In this document: positions 1-7,447 of the stretch, piece after piece
Numbering within the stretch: position 1 is the first letter of the stretch
How the letters are laid out: each line of letters opens with the position of its first letter
Assembly (NCBI RefSeq): GCF_031157275.1
Contig: NZ_JAVIFW010000034.1
Coordinates: forward strand, 1-62,872
Length of the DNA: 62,872 nt
Reading direction: 5' to 3'
Source of the DNA: Streptomyces sp. LHD-70
GTDB taxonomy: Bacteria; Actinomycetota; Actinomycetes; Streptomycetales; Streptomycetaceae
Notes under the pieces: model-generated
Databases searched by the model: none
Told to the model about the DNA's origin: nothing
What the model saw: only the letters and a program-made list of their open reading frames with translations
Position numbers and translations under genes: made by a program

Positions 1-20
1 CGGGCATTACGGTGGGACAC
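1..20 (-). CDS. IS481-family transposase, first six codons only
   Basis: A GTG at 20-18 on the minus strand opens a frame reading V-S-H-R-N-A before the window edge. This SHRNA start is what I recall for actinobacterial IS481 transposases, which have an N-terminal helix-turn-helix followed by a DDE integrase core. A GGAG ribosome site lies 5-8 bases upstream. Only the extreme N-terminus is visible, so the call rests on these codons plus the element end next to them. Confidence 0.45.
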
Positions 21-119
21 GAAGGCCTCCGTGCGGTGAAGATTCGACACCTCCACCACACACGGGGGCCTTCGCCATGATCAAGCCCACCAGCGTTAAC
101 AACGCTCGTGATCAATACA
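1..119 (-). mobile_element. Outer end of an IS481-family insertion sequence (truncated by the window)
   Basis: Read on the minus strand, the element begins with TGT at 119-117, runs through a short hairpin (AGCGTT-AAC-AACGCT on the plus strand, near 91-105) and an imperfect inverted repeat (20-38 with 54-74), and enters a transposase start at position 20. The hexamer beside the TGT end, GCTAGG at 120-125, fits the NCTAGN target duplicated by IS481-type elements. The rest of the element and its second copy of the target lie outside the window, so completeness cannot be judged. Confidence 0.55.
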
Positions 120-163
120 GCTAGGGCCCGCAAAGATCGGGGAGACGGACCCTAGGGGACCGG

Positions 164-1339
164 TCAGGCGGGGTCGATCCGGGACACGCTGCCGCCGAGG
201 TCGAGGACGTACAGCTCACCGTTGCCGCCCTGGACGAACGAGACGACCTCGCCGCCGTTGACCCCGAGGTCGTGCTCGCCGGTCACCTTGCCGTTCTCGA
301 TCTGCAGCGAGCGCAGCGTGCCGTCGCAGTAGTCGCTGAACACGTACTGGCCCTGAAGCCCCGGGACCTTGTCGCCGCGGTAGACGAAGCCGCCGGTCAC
401 CGAGCAGCCGAGGCCGTTGCGGTCGTACTCGTGGACCGGCGGGACGTGGTTCGCGGGCTCGGTGCCGCCCCGGAAGGGATGGTTGCCCTCCATCGCGGAC
501 CAGCCGTAGTTCTCGCCGCCCTTGCTGTCGGCCGGAGCCCAGTCGATCTCCTCCCAGGCGCTCTGGCCGACATCACCGATCAGCAGATCACCGGTACCCG
601 AGTCGAAGGAGAACTTCCATGGATTGCGCAGCCCGTACGCCCAGATCTCGTCCTTGGCCTTCGGGTCGTCGACGAACGGGTTGTCCGCGGGCACGGCGTA
701 CGGATCCCCGCCGCTCGGGTCGATCCGCAGCAGCTTGCCCAGGAGCGTGTCGAGGTTCTGGCCGTTGCCGTGCGGGTCCCCGCCGGAGCCGCCGTCGCCC
801 AGTGCGATGTAGAGATAGCCGTCCGGGCCGAACTTGATGTCGCCGCCGTTGTGGTTCGCGTACGGCTGGGTCTGGGTGAGGACGGTGCGCCGGGTGTCGG
901 GCTGCAGCTTGCCGTCCTTGACGGCGAACTCGTCGACGGTGCTGGTGCCTTCGCGGTCGGTGAACGAGAGGTAGAAGTGGCTGAAGTCCTGGTCGAAGGC
1001 GATGCCGAGGAGGCCGCGTTCGCCGTCGGTCGTCGTCTCGCCGGAGATGTCGAGGACGGGCTCGCCGAGACCTTGGTCGCCCAGGACCCGTACGGTTCCC
1101 GCGCGTTCGGCGATCCAGACGGTGTTGCCGGGGCCGGCCGCTCCGGCGGACGGGTTCTTGGCGGTGGCCACTTCCTTGAGCGTGACCTGGGCTGCGGCGT
1201 GCACGGCGGCCTGTTCGGCGGCCTGCTCGGGGGAGTCGCGCAGGCCGTCGGGCTCCCCGGCGGAAGCCGTGGCCAGGGCGAGGGAGGCGACGAGGCAGGC
1301 GGTGCCGATGATCGTCGAGCTTCGGGTGCGAACGTTCAC
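164..1339 (-). CDS. Secreted PQQ-dependent sugar dehydrogenase (glucose/sorbosone dehydrogenase family)
   Basis: A 391-residue protein with a typical Sec signal peptide (basic start, hydrophobic stretch, alanine-rich cleavage region ending about residue 27) followed by one six-bladed beta-propeller of the soluble glucose/sorbosone dehydrogenase (GSDH) family. The family-typical segment YANHNGGDIKFGPDGYLYIA is present near the middle, as is the GDGGSGGDP loop with a following NGQNLDTLLGKLLRID, and an ENYGW motif near residue 270. Members oxidise aldoses outside the cell using PQQ; the exact sugar cannot be told from sequence. The GTG start at 1339 is supported by AGGAGG about seven bases upstream. 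It is a lone gene with no PQQ biosynthesis genes in view. Confidence 0.88.
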   Translation of the reverse strand: MNVRTRSSTIIGTACLVASLALATASAGEPDGLRDSPEQAAEQAAVHAAAQVTLKEVATAKNPSAGAAGPGNTVWIAERAGTVRVLGDQGLGEPVLDISGETTTDGERGLLGIAFDQDFSHFYLSFTDREGTSTVDEFAVKDGKLQPDTRRTVLTQTQPYANHNGGDIKFGPDGYLYIALGDGGSGGDPHGNGQNLDTLLGKLLRIDPSGGDPYAVPADNPFVDDPKAKDEIWAYGLRNPWKFSFDSGTGDLLIGDVGQSAWEEIDWAPADSKGGENYGWSAMEGNHPFRGGTEPANHVPPVHEYDRNGLGCSVTGGFVYRGDKVPGLQGQYVFSDYCDGTLRSLQIENGKVTGEHDLGVNGGEVVSFVQGGNGELYVLDLGGSVSRIDPA

Positions 1340-1482
1340 GTGGCCCTCCTACGGGCGGCGAAGGAGAGGTCGCGCGGCTGCCGTGGCAGAGCCCGAGACC
1401 GCGACAAAGTGCCCGCGGCGACACGCAACCTGGGTGGTGGAATGGGGTAGGGATGGTGTGTCACCGGGTTACTCCGAGGATG

Positions 1483-1823
1483 CTCCCTCCTTGAAGTTCC
1501 TCGCGAAGACCACCATGGCCCGCAAGGCCGCCGACGCCGCGATCGGCGCCACCAAGAAGGCGCTGATCGAGATGGGCCGCAAGCACGGGTGGAACATCGC
1601 CCTGGTGCATCCCGCGCATACCACGATGGACTGCGCACAGTGCGGAGCGAGAACCAAGCACGCACTCCCCCTTTCCGAAAGAACCTACGCCTGCTCTGTG
1701 TGCGGAGCCGTCTCGCCCAGGGACAAGAACTCCGCGCGCGTGATGCTGGTCCGGGCAGGTTGGAACCCGGATGGTGCTGAGGGCACAAGACCTGCGGGAG
1801 CGCTGCTCCCGGAGGCGGCCTGA
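1483..1823 (+). pseudogene. tnpB: TnpB (IS200/IS605 family) C-terminal remnant
   Basis: About 113 codons remain of an RNA-guided nuclease/transposon protein normally near 400 residues. The fragment covers the end of the RuvC region and the zinc ribbon: CAQC and CSVC pairs, then SPRDKNSARVMLVRAG, which holds the last RuvC aspartate. The RuvC-I and RuvC-II motifs and the N-terminal domain are gone; sequence upstream of about 1483 is the promoter region of the sugar dehydrogenase and shows no TnpB similarity. The fragment is intact to its stop, so the decay is a 5' deletion, not point mutation. It cannot be an active nuclease. Confidence 0.85.
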
Positions 1824-1921
1824 GCCGTGAATCCCCACACACGCCCGAAGGTGCCGCGCAAGCGGCGCCCGGCCGCCAGGCCGGGCGGGAATCCCCCGCC
1901 TTCAGGCAGGGGAGCCTTCAA
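1824..1921 (+). mobile_element. IS605-type right end / likely omega-RNA scaffold downstream of the TnpB remnant
   Basis: Directly after the tnpB stop come two nested hairpins: a perfect 9-bp stem at 1866-1874 and 1879-1887 with a GCCA loop, and a second one of the CCCC-GCCT-TCA-GGC-AGGGG type near 1893-1914. In IS200/IS605 elements the right-end hairpin is the transposase recognition structure and, on the coding strand, the 3' part of the guide RNA. The element boundary is probably at the CTTCAA near 1916-1921. Identity follows from position and structure; transcription is unknown. Confidence 0.6.
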
Positions 1922-2294
1922 TGGCTACGGATGAGGATACGGAGACGCAGGCGCTTGGCATAGACCATTGCCGCCGGGAAACGGCATGCCTAGCCCGATC
2001 GGCGTCAACCTCGGCAACTTCGTCAACCTCGCACGCCCGCCGAGGAGTTCACCCTTCGCGCAGCGCCGGACTTATCCGCTGGCGGCGGGTCGAGCCGGAC
2101 GGTTATGCTGCGCGGCGATGACTCCCGGGACGGCCTCGCGCCACACACAGATCGGTGACCCGGTGCCCTTCTGAGCGCCGTACGGGCCGGCATGGGCCCG
2201 CTGGTCGACCAAGGAACTGGCGCTGCCGCGCGGGCTCCGCCTCCGTCGTTCTGATCGACGTTTCACACATCGACCACGACAGGAGAGACACCTC
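1922..2294. other. Intergenic region without a recognisable gene
   Basis: About 370 bases between the TnpB right end and the dienelactone hydrolase. Several short frames exist, but none has a ribosome site plus biased third positions. The last 20 bases hold the AGGAGA ribosome site of the next gene. I see no transfer RNA, repeat or convincing promoter. Confidence 0.5.
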
Positions 2295-3029
2295 ATGCCC
2301 ATCAAGACGTTGCAGATTCCCACCGCTGACGGTCAGGCCGACGGGTTCGCCGCTTGCCCCGACGACGGCGAGCGGCACCCAGGGGTGCTGATGTACCCGG
2401 ACGGCTTCGGTATCCGGCCGGTGCTGCGGGAGATGGCCGACGAGCTGGCGCGGCACGGTTACTACGTGCTCGTCCCCAACTTCTTCTACCGGCACGGTCC
2501 GACGCCGGTGATCGAACTCCCCGAGTACATAGGGGAGGAGGACCGGGCGCGGGTCATGGCCGACCTCATGCCGTTGATCGAGGCGCACACCGTCGAACGG
2601 GTCCTGAGCGACGCCGACGCCTACCTGAAGTTCCTCACCGACCAGCCGGAGGTGGGCGCCGGTCCGGTCGCGGTGACGGGCTACTGCATCGGCGGCCTCC
2701 TGGCGATGCGCACCGCCGCGGCGCACCCCGGCCGGGTGGCCGCCGTCGCCGCCTTCCACGCGCCCGTGGGCGCCGACGGGCCGGGCCTCTTCGCCGAGCT
2801 CACCGCCCAGGTCCACCTCGGCCACGCCGAGGGCGACCTCACGCCCGAGGGCCTCGCCGAGCTCAACCGGAGCCTGGACGCGGCAGGCGTTGACCACACC
2901 TCCGAGATCTACCCCGGCACCGCCCACGGCTTCACCATGGCCGACACCGACGCGTTCAGCCCGTCCGGCCTGGAACGCCACTGGGACCGCCTGCTCGCCC
3001 TCCTGGAGGGCGCACCGACGATCAAGTGA
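2295..3029 (+). CDS. Dienelactone hydrolase family protein
   Basis: A 244-residue cytoplasmic alpha/beta hydrolase. The nucleophile elbow GYCIGG carries the cysteine typical of dienelactone hydrolases instead of serine; the acid residue is in EGDLTPEG and the histidine in GTAHGFTM, giving the Cys-Asp-His triad in the expected order. Length matches the family (about 230-250). Real dienelactone hydrolases open dienelactones in chlorocatechol breakdown, but most homologues have unknown ester or lactone substrates, and no catechol genes are nearby. The ATG at 2295 follows an AGGAGA site. The gene ends against a strong hairpin shared with the convergent neighbour. Confidence 0.88.
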   Translation: MPIKTLQIPTADGQADGFAACPDDGERHPGVLMYPDGFGIRPVLREMADELARHGYYVLVPNFFYRHGPTPVIELPEYIGEEDRARVMADLMPLIEAHTVERVLSDADAYLKFLTDQPEVGAGPVAVTGYCIGGLLAMRTAAAHPGRVAAVAAFHAPVGADGPGLFAELTAQVHLGHAEGDLTPEGLAELNRSLDAAGVDHTSEIYPGTAHGFTMADTDAFSPSGLERHWDRLLALLEGAPTIK

Positions 3030-3059
3030 CCGTTCCCGACGGGGAGTTGAGAAGGCGCT

Positions 3060-3095
3060 GCGCCGTCGGCACGCTCCTGTGCGTGCCGACGGCGC
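3060..3095. terminator. Bidirectional hairpin terminator between convergent genes
   Basis: A perfect 15-bp stem (3060-3074 with 3081-3095) and a 6-base loop lie between the ends of two convergent genes. There is no T-tract, as is usual for Streptomyces terminators. Confidence 0.7.
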
Positions 3096-3127
3096 AAGCG
3101 TGGTCTACGGGTGGCGCACCGTCACGC

Positions 3128-4033
3128 TCAGCGCATGTCGGCGGGCCGCTCCTTGCCCGCGAACGGGAACCGCTGCCTGAAGTCGTCCGCCGCGTCCTCA
3201 AGGGTGCAGAAGCTCACGCCCTCGTGGCCGGAGACGTACTCGATGAACCGCTCCAGCATCAGCAGGACCTGCGGGCGACCGCTGACGTCCGGGTGGAGCG
3301 TGACCGGGATGACGGCGTAGTCCAACTCCCGGTGCACCCAGTCGAACTGGTCCTTCCAGTCCTGTTCCAGGGCGCGCGGGCTGACGTAGCCGTGGCTGTT
3401 GTGGGAGTGCTTGTTGAACATCATGGGCGGCAGGTCGTCCACGTACCAGTTGCCGCAGAACTCCACGAGGTCCACCTCGTGGCCGTGGATCAGGGGCTTC
3501 ATCCAGTCCGCGGCGTCCTTGGTGTAGTCGATTTTGGTCCAGCTGTCGCCGACGCGGGCGTAGAACGGGGTGAAGTCCCGGTAGTTCTGCGAGTGGTCGT
3601 AGGAGAAGCCGTACTTGTGGAGCAGCGCGGCCGTCTGGGCGGACATCTCCCACCAGGGGGCGACGTAGCCGCGCGGCTTGCGGCCCGCGAACGACTCGAT
3701 CAGCTCGACGCTGCGGGCGAGGACGTCCTCCTCCTGCCGCGGGGTCATGGCGATCGGGTTCTCGTGCGAGTAGCCGTGCGCGCCGATCTCGTGACCGGCC
3801 TCGATCACCCTCTCGGTCTGCGCCGGGAAGGTCTCGATGGAGTGGCCGGGGATGAACCAGGAGGTGCGGATTCCGTAGCGCTCGAACAGCTTCAGCAGGC
3901 GCGGGGTGCCGACCTCACCGGCGAAGACACCGCGCTGGATGTCGTTGGGCGAGTCCTCGCCGCCGTACGAGCCGAGCCAGCCGGCGACGGCGTCGACGTC
4001 CACACCGAGCGCGATCTTGATGTCCTTGGGCAT
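3128..4033 (-). CDS. Polysaccharide deacetylase (CE4/NodB) family hydrolase, possibly an imidase or allantoinase-like enzyme
   Basis: A 301-residue protein without a signal peptide, so cytoplasmic. The NodB-type metal site is visible: GVDVDA near residue 10 (aspartate pair) and the H-x3-H segment GAHGYSH near residue 85; PWWEMS near residue 130 fits the next CE4 motif. The lack of a leader and the sequence style (HGYSHENP, WFIPGHSIETFP) resemble the PuuE allantoinase, cyclic imidase and HpPgdA branch more than secreted chitin or peptidoglycan deacetylases. It is the last gene of a leftward run behind an Asp/Glu-racemase-fold enzyme and an MFS importer, which fits hydrolysis of a small cyclic amide or imide taken up from outside. 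The substrate is inferred, not shown. Confidence 0.8.
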   Translation of the reverse strand: MPKDIKIALGVDVDAVAGWLGSYGGEDSPNDIQRGVFAGEVGTPRLLKLFERYGIRTSWFIPGHSIETFPAQTERVIEAGHEIGAHGYSHENPIAMTPRQEEDVLARSVELIESFAGRKPRGYVAPWWEMSAQTAALLHKYGFSYDHSQNYRDFTPFYARVGDSWTKIDYTKDAADWMKPLIHGHEVDLVEFCGNWYVDDLPPMMFNKHSHNSHGYVSPRALEQDWKDQFDWVHRELDYAVIPVTLHPDVSGRPQVLLMLERFIEYVSGHEGVSFCTLEDAADDFRQRFPFAGKERPADMR

Positions 4034-4066
4034 GTGCGGGTCCTTGTCTGTGCGGAGGTGGGGATG

Positions 4067-5221
4067 TCAGTGGGCCGCGTCGAGTGCCGCCCGGATGCGG
4101 GCGACCGCGTCCGCCACGGCCGTGGAGTCCCGGTCGCTCCAGTCGCGTTCGGTCATGCTGTGCACCGAGATCCAGCCCGCCATCGCGCCGTCGCGCTCCA
4201 CCGGCGCGAGCAGCTGCGCGTTGACGCCGTACACGTCGACGAGGGCCTGCGGCGGCTGCGGGTCGCCGCGGAAGTGCGGCTGTACGAGGGGCCTGCGGTG
4301 CTGCTCCAGCCACCGCACGGTGTTGAGTCGGCGCTGGTCGAGGGAGGCGTCGCGGCGGATGGAGCGGATGCCGTCGCCGAGCGCCTCCCCGGCGGTGAGG
4401 TCCACCGCGAGGCCGTGCTCCGGCAGGTCGACACGGAACGTGGTGCGGTCCGCGCCGGTCGCCGTGCGCAGCGTGGCCAGGGCCTCCTGGACGCGGGCCC
4501 GCAGGCTGCCGGAGCGCAGCAGGCCGCCGTGGCCGCGCAGCGCCGGATGGGCGCCCGCCAGGTCGAGGGCCTTCCAGAGGGTGGCGGCCACCGAGTCGAA
4601 CACCGGGATGTCCAGGGCCGGTTCGAGGTCGGCGGCGGGCCGGGCCCCGTACACGTTGGTGCATACGACGGCCACCGCGTGCGTGTCCTCGGCGGCCGCC
4701 TCGACCTGCCGGGCGACGTCCGCCTCCGGGACGCGGGCGAAGGCCTCGTTCTCGCTGATGCCGAGCGGCTCGGCGAGCGTGCAGGCCAGTCCCTCCTTCG
4801 CGTACGCCTGCACGATCCGCTCGGCGACGTCCCGGGTGTACGGCACGGCGAGCCCGAGGCGGGTCACCCCGTACGCGGCGCAGGCGTCGAGGAGCGCGAG
4901 CGTGGAGGTGGTGGCGGGGATGCCGGTCTCGGCGGTGATCGACTCGCAGAGCGCGCGGTCGCGGTCCACGCCGAGCCACGAGCCGGACGTGCCGTTCCAG
5001 GCGATGACGTCGACCTTCGCGTCGGCGAGCTGCAGGGCCGCCGCGAGCATCGGCGCCGGGTCGAACTGCGCGTCGGCCCCCGAGTCGAGCGCGATCCGGG
5101 TGACCGGCACCCGGGCGAAGTGCGCGGTGGCGGCGCCGGTGCCGTGCAGCAGGTCGTAAGTGACCGGCTCCAGACAGGTGTTGGAGGACGGGGTGAGCAT
5201 GCCGATACGGACAGGGCTCAT
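4067..5221 (-). CDS. Asp/Glu racemase superfamily enzyme (maleate isomerase/arylmalonate decarboxylase-like) with C-terminal GAF domain
   Basis: A 384-residue two-part protein. Residues 1 to about 240 form the Asp/Glu racemase/maleate isomerase fold (start PVRIGMLTPSSNTCLEP); residues about 250-384 look like a GAF domain. Maleate isomerases use two cysteines, one in a CTSGS segment and one in a CTN segment. Here the second is present (VVCTNVYGA) but the first site reads NGTSGSW, with glycine in the cysteine position, as in arylmalonate decarboxylase. One-cysteine chemistry (decarboxylation, or a modified isomerisation) is therefore more likely than standard maleate isomerisation. The ATG overlaps the stop of the upstream transporter by four bases (ATGA), so translation is coupled. 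The GAF domain may bind an effector. Confidence 0.8.
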   Translation of the reverse strand: MSPVRIGMLTPSSNTCLEPVTYDLLHGTGAATAHFARVPVTRIALDSGADAQFDPAPMLAAALQLADAKVDVIAWNGTSGSWLGVDRDRALCESITAETGIPATTSTLALLDACAAYGVTRLGLAVPYTRDVAERIVQAYAKEGLACTLAEPLGISENEAFARVPEADVARQVEAAAEDTHAVAVVCTNVYGARPAADLEPALDIPVFDSVAATLWKALDLAGAHPALRGHGGLLRSGSLRARVQEALATLRTATGADRTTFRVDLPEHGLAVDLTAGEALGDGIRSIRRDASLDQRRLNTVRWLEQHRRPLVQPHFRGDPQPPQALVDVYGVNAQLLAPVERDGAMAGWISVHSMTERDWSDRDSTAVADAVARIRAALDAAH

Positions 5222-6543
5222 CGGACGGACAGCCTCCTGCTGTAGTCGAGGACGAGGGACGAGGCGGTGAAGACGAGGCCGGCGCCGACGAAGTAGAGCA
5301 GCGCCCAGGTGTACGAGCCGGTGCCGCCGACGATGAAACCGACCGCGATCGGCGTGACGATGCCCGCGATGTTCCCGGCGAGATTCATCGCGCCGCCCAT
5401 CACACCGGCGTTGGCCCGCCCGCCGAGCAGCGACGGCAGCGACCAGTACAGACCGGCCCAGCGCAGGAAGAACAGCACGCCGGAGAGCAGCAGTACGGCG
5501 GTCAGCGCGTCCGGCACCAGGACCACGCCGAGCAGACCGGCGACGACGGCCGCGCCCGCGATGCCCATCAGCGTCCGCATGACCTTGTTGGCGCCCGCGC
5601 CCCGGGAGCGCCAGTGGTCGGCGAGCCATCCGCCGATGAGTTCGCCGATGAAGCCCGCGCCGAAGATGACGAGCGTCGACCAGCCGATGGTGGTGAGGTC
5701 GAAGCCCTTGGTCTCGGAGAGGTAGAGCGGGCCCCAGGTGAGGAGCCCGTAGAAGACCCCGTTGAAGCCCATCCAGCCCAGGCACATCGCCCAGAACGAG
5801 CGGTACTTGAGGTACGGGCGCAGGCCGGTGCGCTGGTCGCCGCCGTCCGCGGCGGCGTCCTCCTCGGCGTGCGCGCGCTCGATGTACGCGGCCTCCGCCT
5901 CGTTGACGCCGGGGTGCTCGCGTGGGGTGTCGCGGATGTACCAGTAGGCGAGCAGACCCACCACGACCGTGGCGACGCCCGCGATCACAAAGCTGGTGCG
6001 CCAGCTTCCCGTCCAGGCGATCAGGCCGGAGATGATGACGCCGCCGAGCGCCGCGCCCAACGGCGCGCCGCCGTCGAGGAGGACGGCACCGCGGCCGCGC
6101 TCCTTCGCGGGCAGCCACTGGGCGTTGAGCTTCCCGCCCGCCGGCATCACGGGTGCCTCCACGGCGCCGAGCAGCAGCCGGTAGCCGAGCAGGGAACCGA
6201 CGCCGGTCGCGGCAGCGGTGACGCCCTGGGCGACGCCCCAGCCCACGCAGGCGCCGGAGGCCATCAGGCGCGGACCGAACCGGTCGATGAGCCAGCCCCC
6301 GGGGATCTGCATCAGCGCGTACGACCAGAAGAACGCGCTCAGCACAAAGCCGGTGGTCTCCTTGCTGAGCCCCAGATCCTCGGTGATCAGGGGCAGGGCC
6401 ACGGACACCGAGCCGCGGTCGATGTAGTTGAGCGCGACCACGCCGAGCAACAGGACGAACATCTTCCAACGGACCCGGCTCGGCCGGTCTTTCGGGGCCC
6501 GTCTGCTGGAGCTTGTGGACTGTGAAGCCGTCGATGAACTCAT
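5218..6543 (-). CDS. MFS transporter, anion:cation symporter (ACS) type
   Basis: A 441-residue integral membrane protein with about twelve predicted helices and a hydrophilic centre around residues 190-220. The segment NYIDRGSVSVALPLI near residue 40 is the family-typical first-helix motif, followed by a GWLIDRFGPR loop (MFS motif A). ACS members take up organic anions such as hexuronates, glucarate or phthalate. It is the first gene of a leftward three-gene operon with a racemase-fold enzyme and a CE4-type hydrolase, so it probably imports their substrate. A copy of the palindromic operator discussed next overlaps its start codon. Confidence 0.88.
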   Translation of the reverse strand: MSSSTASQSTSSSRRAPKDRPSRVRWKMFVLLLGVVALNYIDRGSVSVALPLITEDLGLSKETTGFVLSAFFWSYALMQIPGGWLIDRFGPRLMASGACVGWGVAQGVTAAATGVGSLLGYRLLLGAVEAPVMPAGGKLNAQWLPAKERGRGAVLLDGGAPLGAALGGVIISGLIAWTGSWRTSFVIAGVATVVVGLLAYWYIRDTPREHPGVNEAEAAYIERAHAEEDAAADGGDQRTGLRPYLKYRSFWAMCLGWMGFNGVFYGLLTWGPLYLSETKGFDLTTIGWSTLVIFGAGFIGELIGGWLADHWRSRGAGANKVMRTLMGIAGAAVVAGLLGVVLVPDALTAVLLLSGVLFFLRWAGLYWSLPSLLGGRANAGVMGGAMNLAGNIAGIVTPIAVGFIVGGTGSYTWALLYFVGAGLVFTASSLVLDYSRRLSVR

Positions 6544-6679
6544 GGCATACCCTCAATTCGGGCAGGGCGGGATGCAGCACTTCAGGCAGGGGTGGCGCGC
6601 CATTGACCTGGGTGTTTCCCGCTATGGCATACCAAATGATGGAGGCGCTCCGGAGGGGCGTCAAGGGTTTGGTATACCG
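6543..6679. promoter_or_regulatory. Three operator-like palindromes between divergent MFS and GntR genes
   Basis: The near-palindrome TGGYATACCA occurs three times: TGGCATACCC at 6543-6552 (overlapping the MFS start), TGGCATACCA at 6625-6634 and TGGTATACCG at 6670-6679, about 30 bases before the regulator start. FadR-type GntR proteins commonly bind TGGTATACCA-like sites, so autoregulation plus control of the catabolic operon by the adjacent regulator is the simple reading. Binding is inferred. Confidence 0.65.
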
Positions 6680-6707
6680 TAAGTGGAGATCTTTACGGGG
6701 AGGAAAC

Positions 6708-7391
6708 GTGACTCAGAACGGACCGCAGCCGGCCGCATCCCTCACCAGGACGGCCTGGCTGCGCGACCAGGTCTGCGAGGAACTGCGCGACCGCATCATC
6801 ACCGGCCGGCTCGGCCCCGGCGACCGGCTCGTGGAGCGTGATCTCGCCGAGGAGTTCAGCGTCTCCCGAGTCCCCGTGCGCGAGGCGATCCGCATCCTGA
6901 TCGCCGAGGGCTTCCTCACCGCCGCGTCACCGCGCCGCATCGTCGTCAAGGGGTACGACCGCAAGGACGTGGAGAACCTCTTCGACCTCCGCGAGGCTCT
7001 GGAGGTGATGGCCGTCCGCCGCGCCGCCGAGCGCAGCGACGCCCGCGGACTCGCCACCCTGAAGCGGCTGTTGGAGAACGCCCGCCGCGCCACCCTCGCC
7101 GGCAGACCCGACCGCATCTCCCGCGCGAACGCGGCCTTCCACCACCAGATCATGGAACTCGCCGACAACGAACTCCTCGCCTCCACCGTCGAACCCCTGG
7201 AGGGACGCCTGCGCTGGCTCTTCCAGCAGGTCGACGAGCCCGGCACGCTCTGGGAGGAGCACAACTCCCTCTACCAGGCGATCGCTTCGGGCGACGCGGA
7301 CGCTTCCGCGCAGGCGTCACTGCACCACGTACGCCACTACCGCGAGGTGGCGCTGCGGATGCTGTTCGAGGAGCCCGACGCGGGGGAGTAG
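6708..7391 (+). CDS. GntR-family regulator, FadR/FCD subfamily
   Basis: A 227-residue repressor. The N-terminal winged helix is clear (RIITGRLGPGDRLVERDLAE, then SVSRVPVREAIRIL), followed by an FCD ligand domain with the expected metal-binding pattern (LFDLREALEVMAVRRA, HHQIMELADN). I chose GTG 6708, which follows a GGGGAGG site, over an upstream ATG that would run the protein through the operator region. It is divergent from the MFS/racemase/hydrolase operon, with three palindromes in the shared promoter, and probably senses the imported compound or a breakdown product. Confidence 0.88.
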   Translation: MTQNGPQPAASLTRTAWLRDQVCEELRDRIITGRLGPGDRLVERDLAEEFSVSRVPVREAIRILIAEGFLTAASPRRIVVKGYDRKDVENLFDLREALEVMAVRRAAERSDARGLATLKRLLENARRATLAGRPDRISRANAAFHHQIMELADNELLASTVEPLEGRLRWLFQQVDEPGTLWEEHNSLYQAIASGDADASAQASLHHVRHYREVALRMLFEEPDAGE

Positions 7392-7447
7392 CGGCGCCGC
7401 GCGTACCGGGGTCGCCACCGACCGCCCCCGTGCGATCAACTGTCCCC

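Noticed and set aside
3026..5245. 739-residue open frame on the plus strand opposite the CE4 hydrolase and racemase genes
   Set aside because: It is antisense to clearly recognisable conserved genes, has no conserved motifs, and such mirror frames are expected in high-GC DNA.
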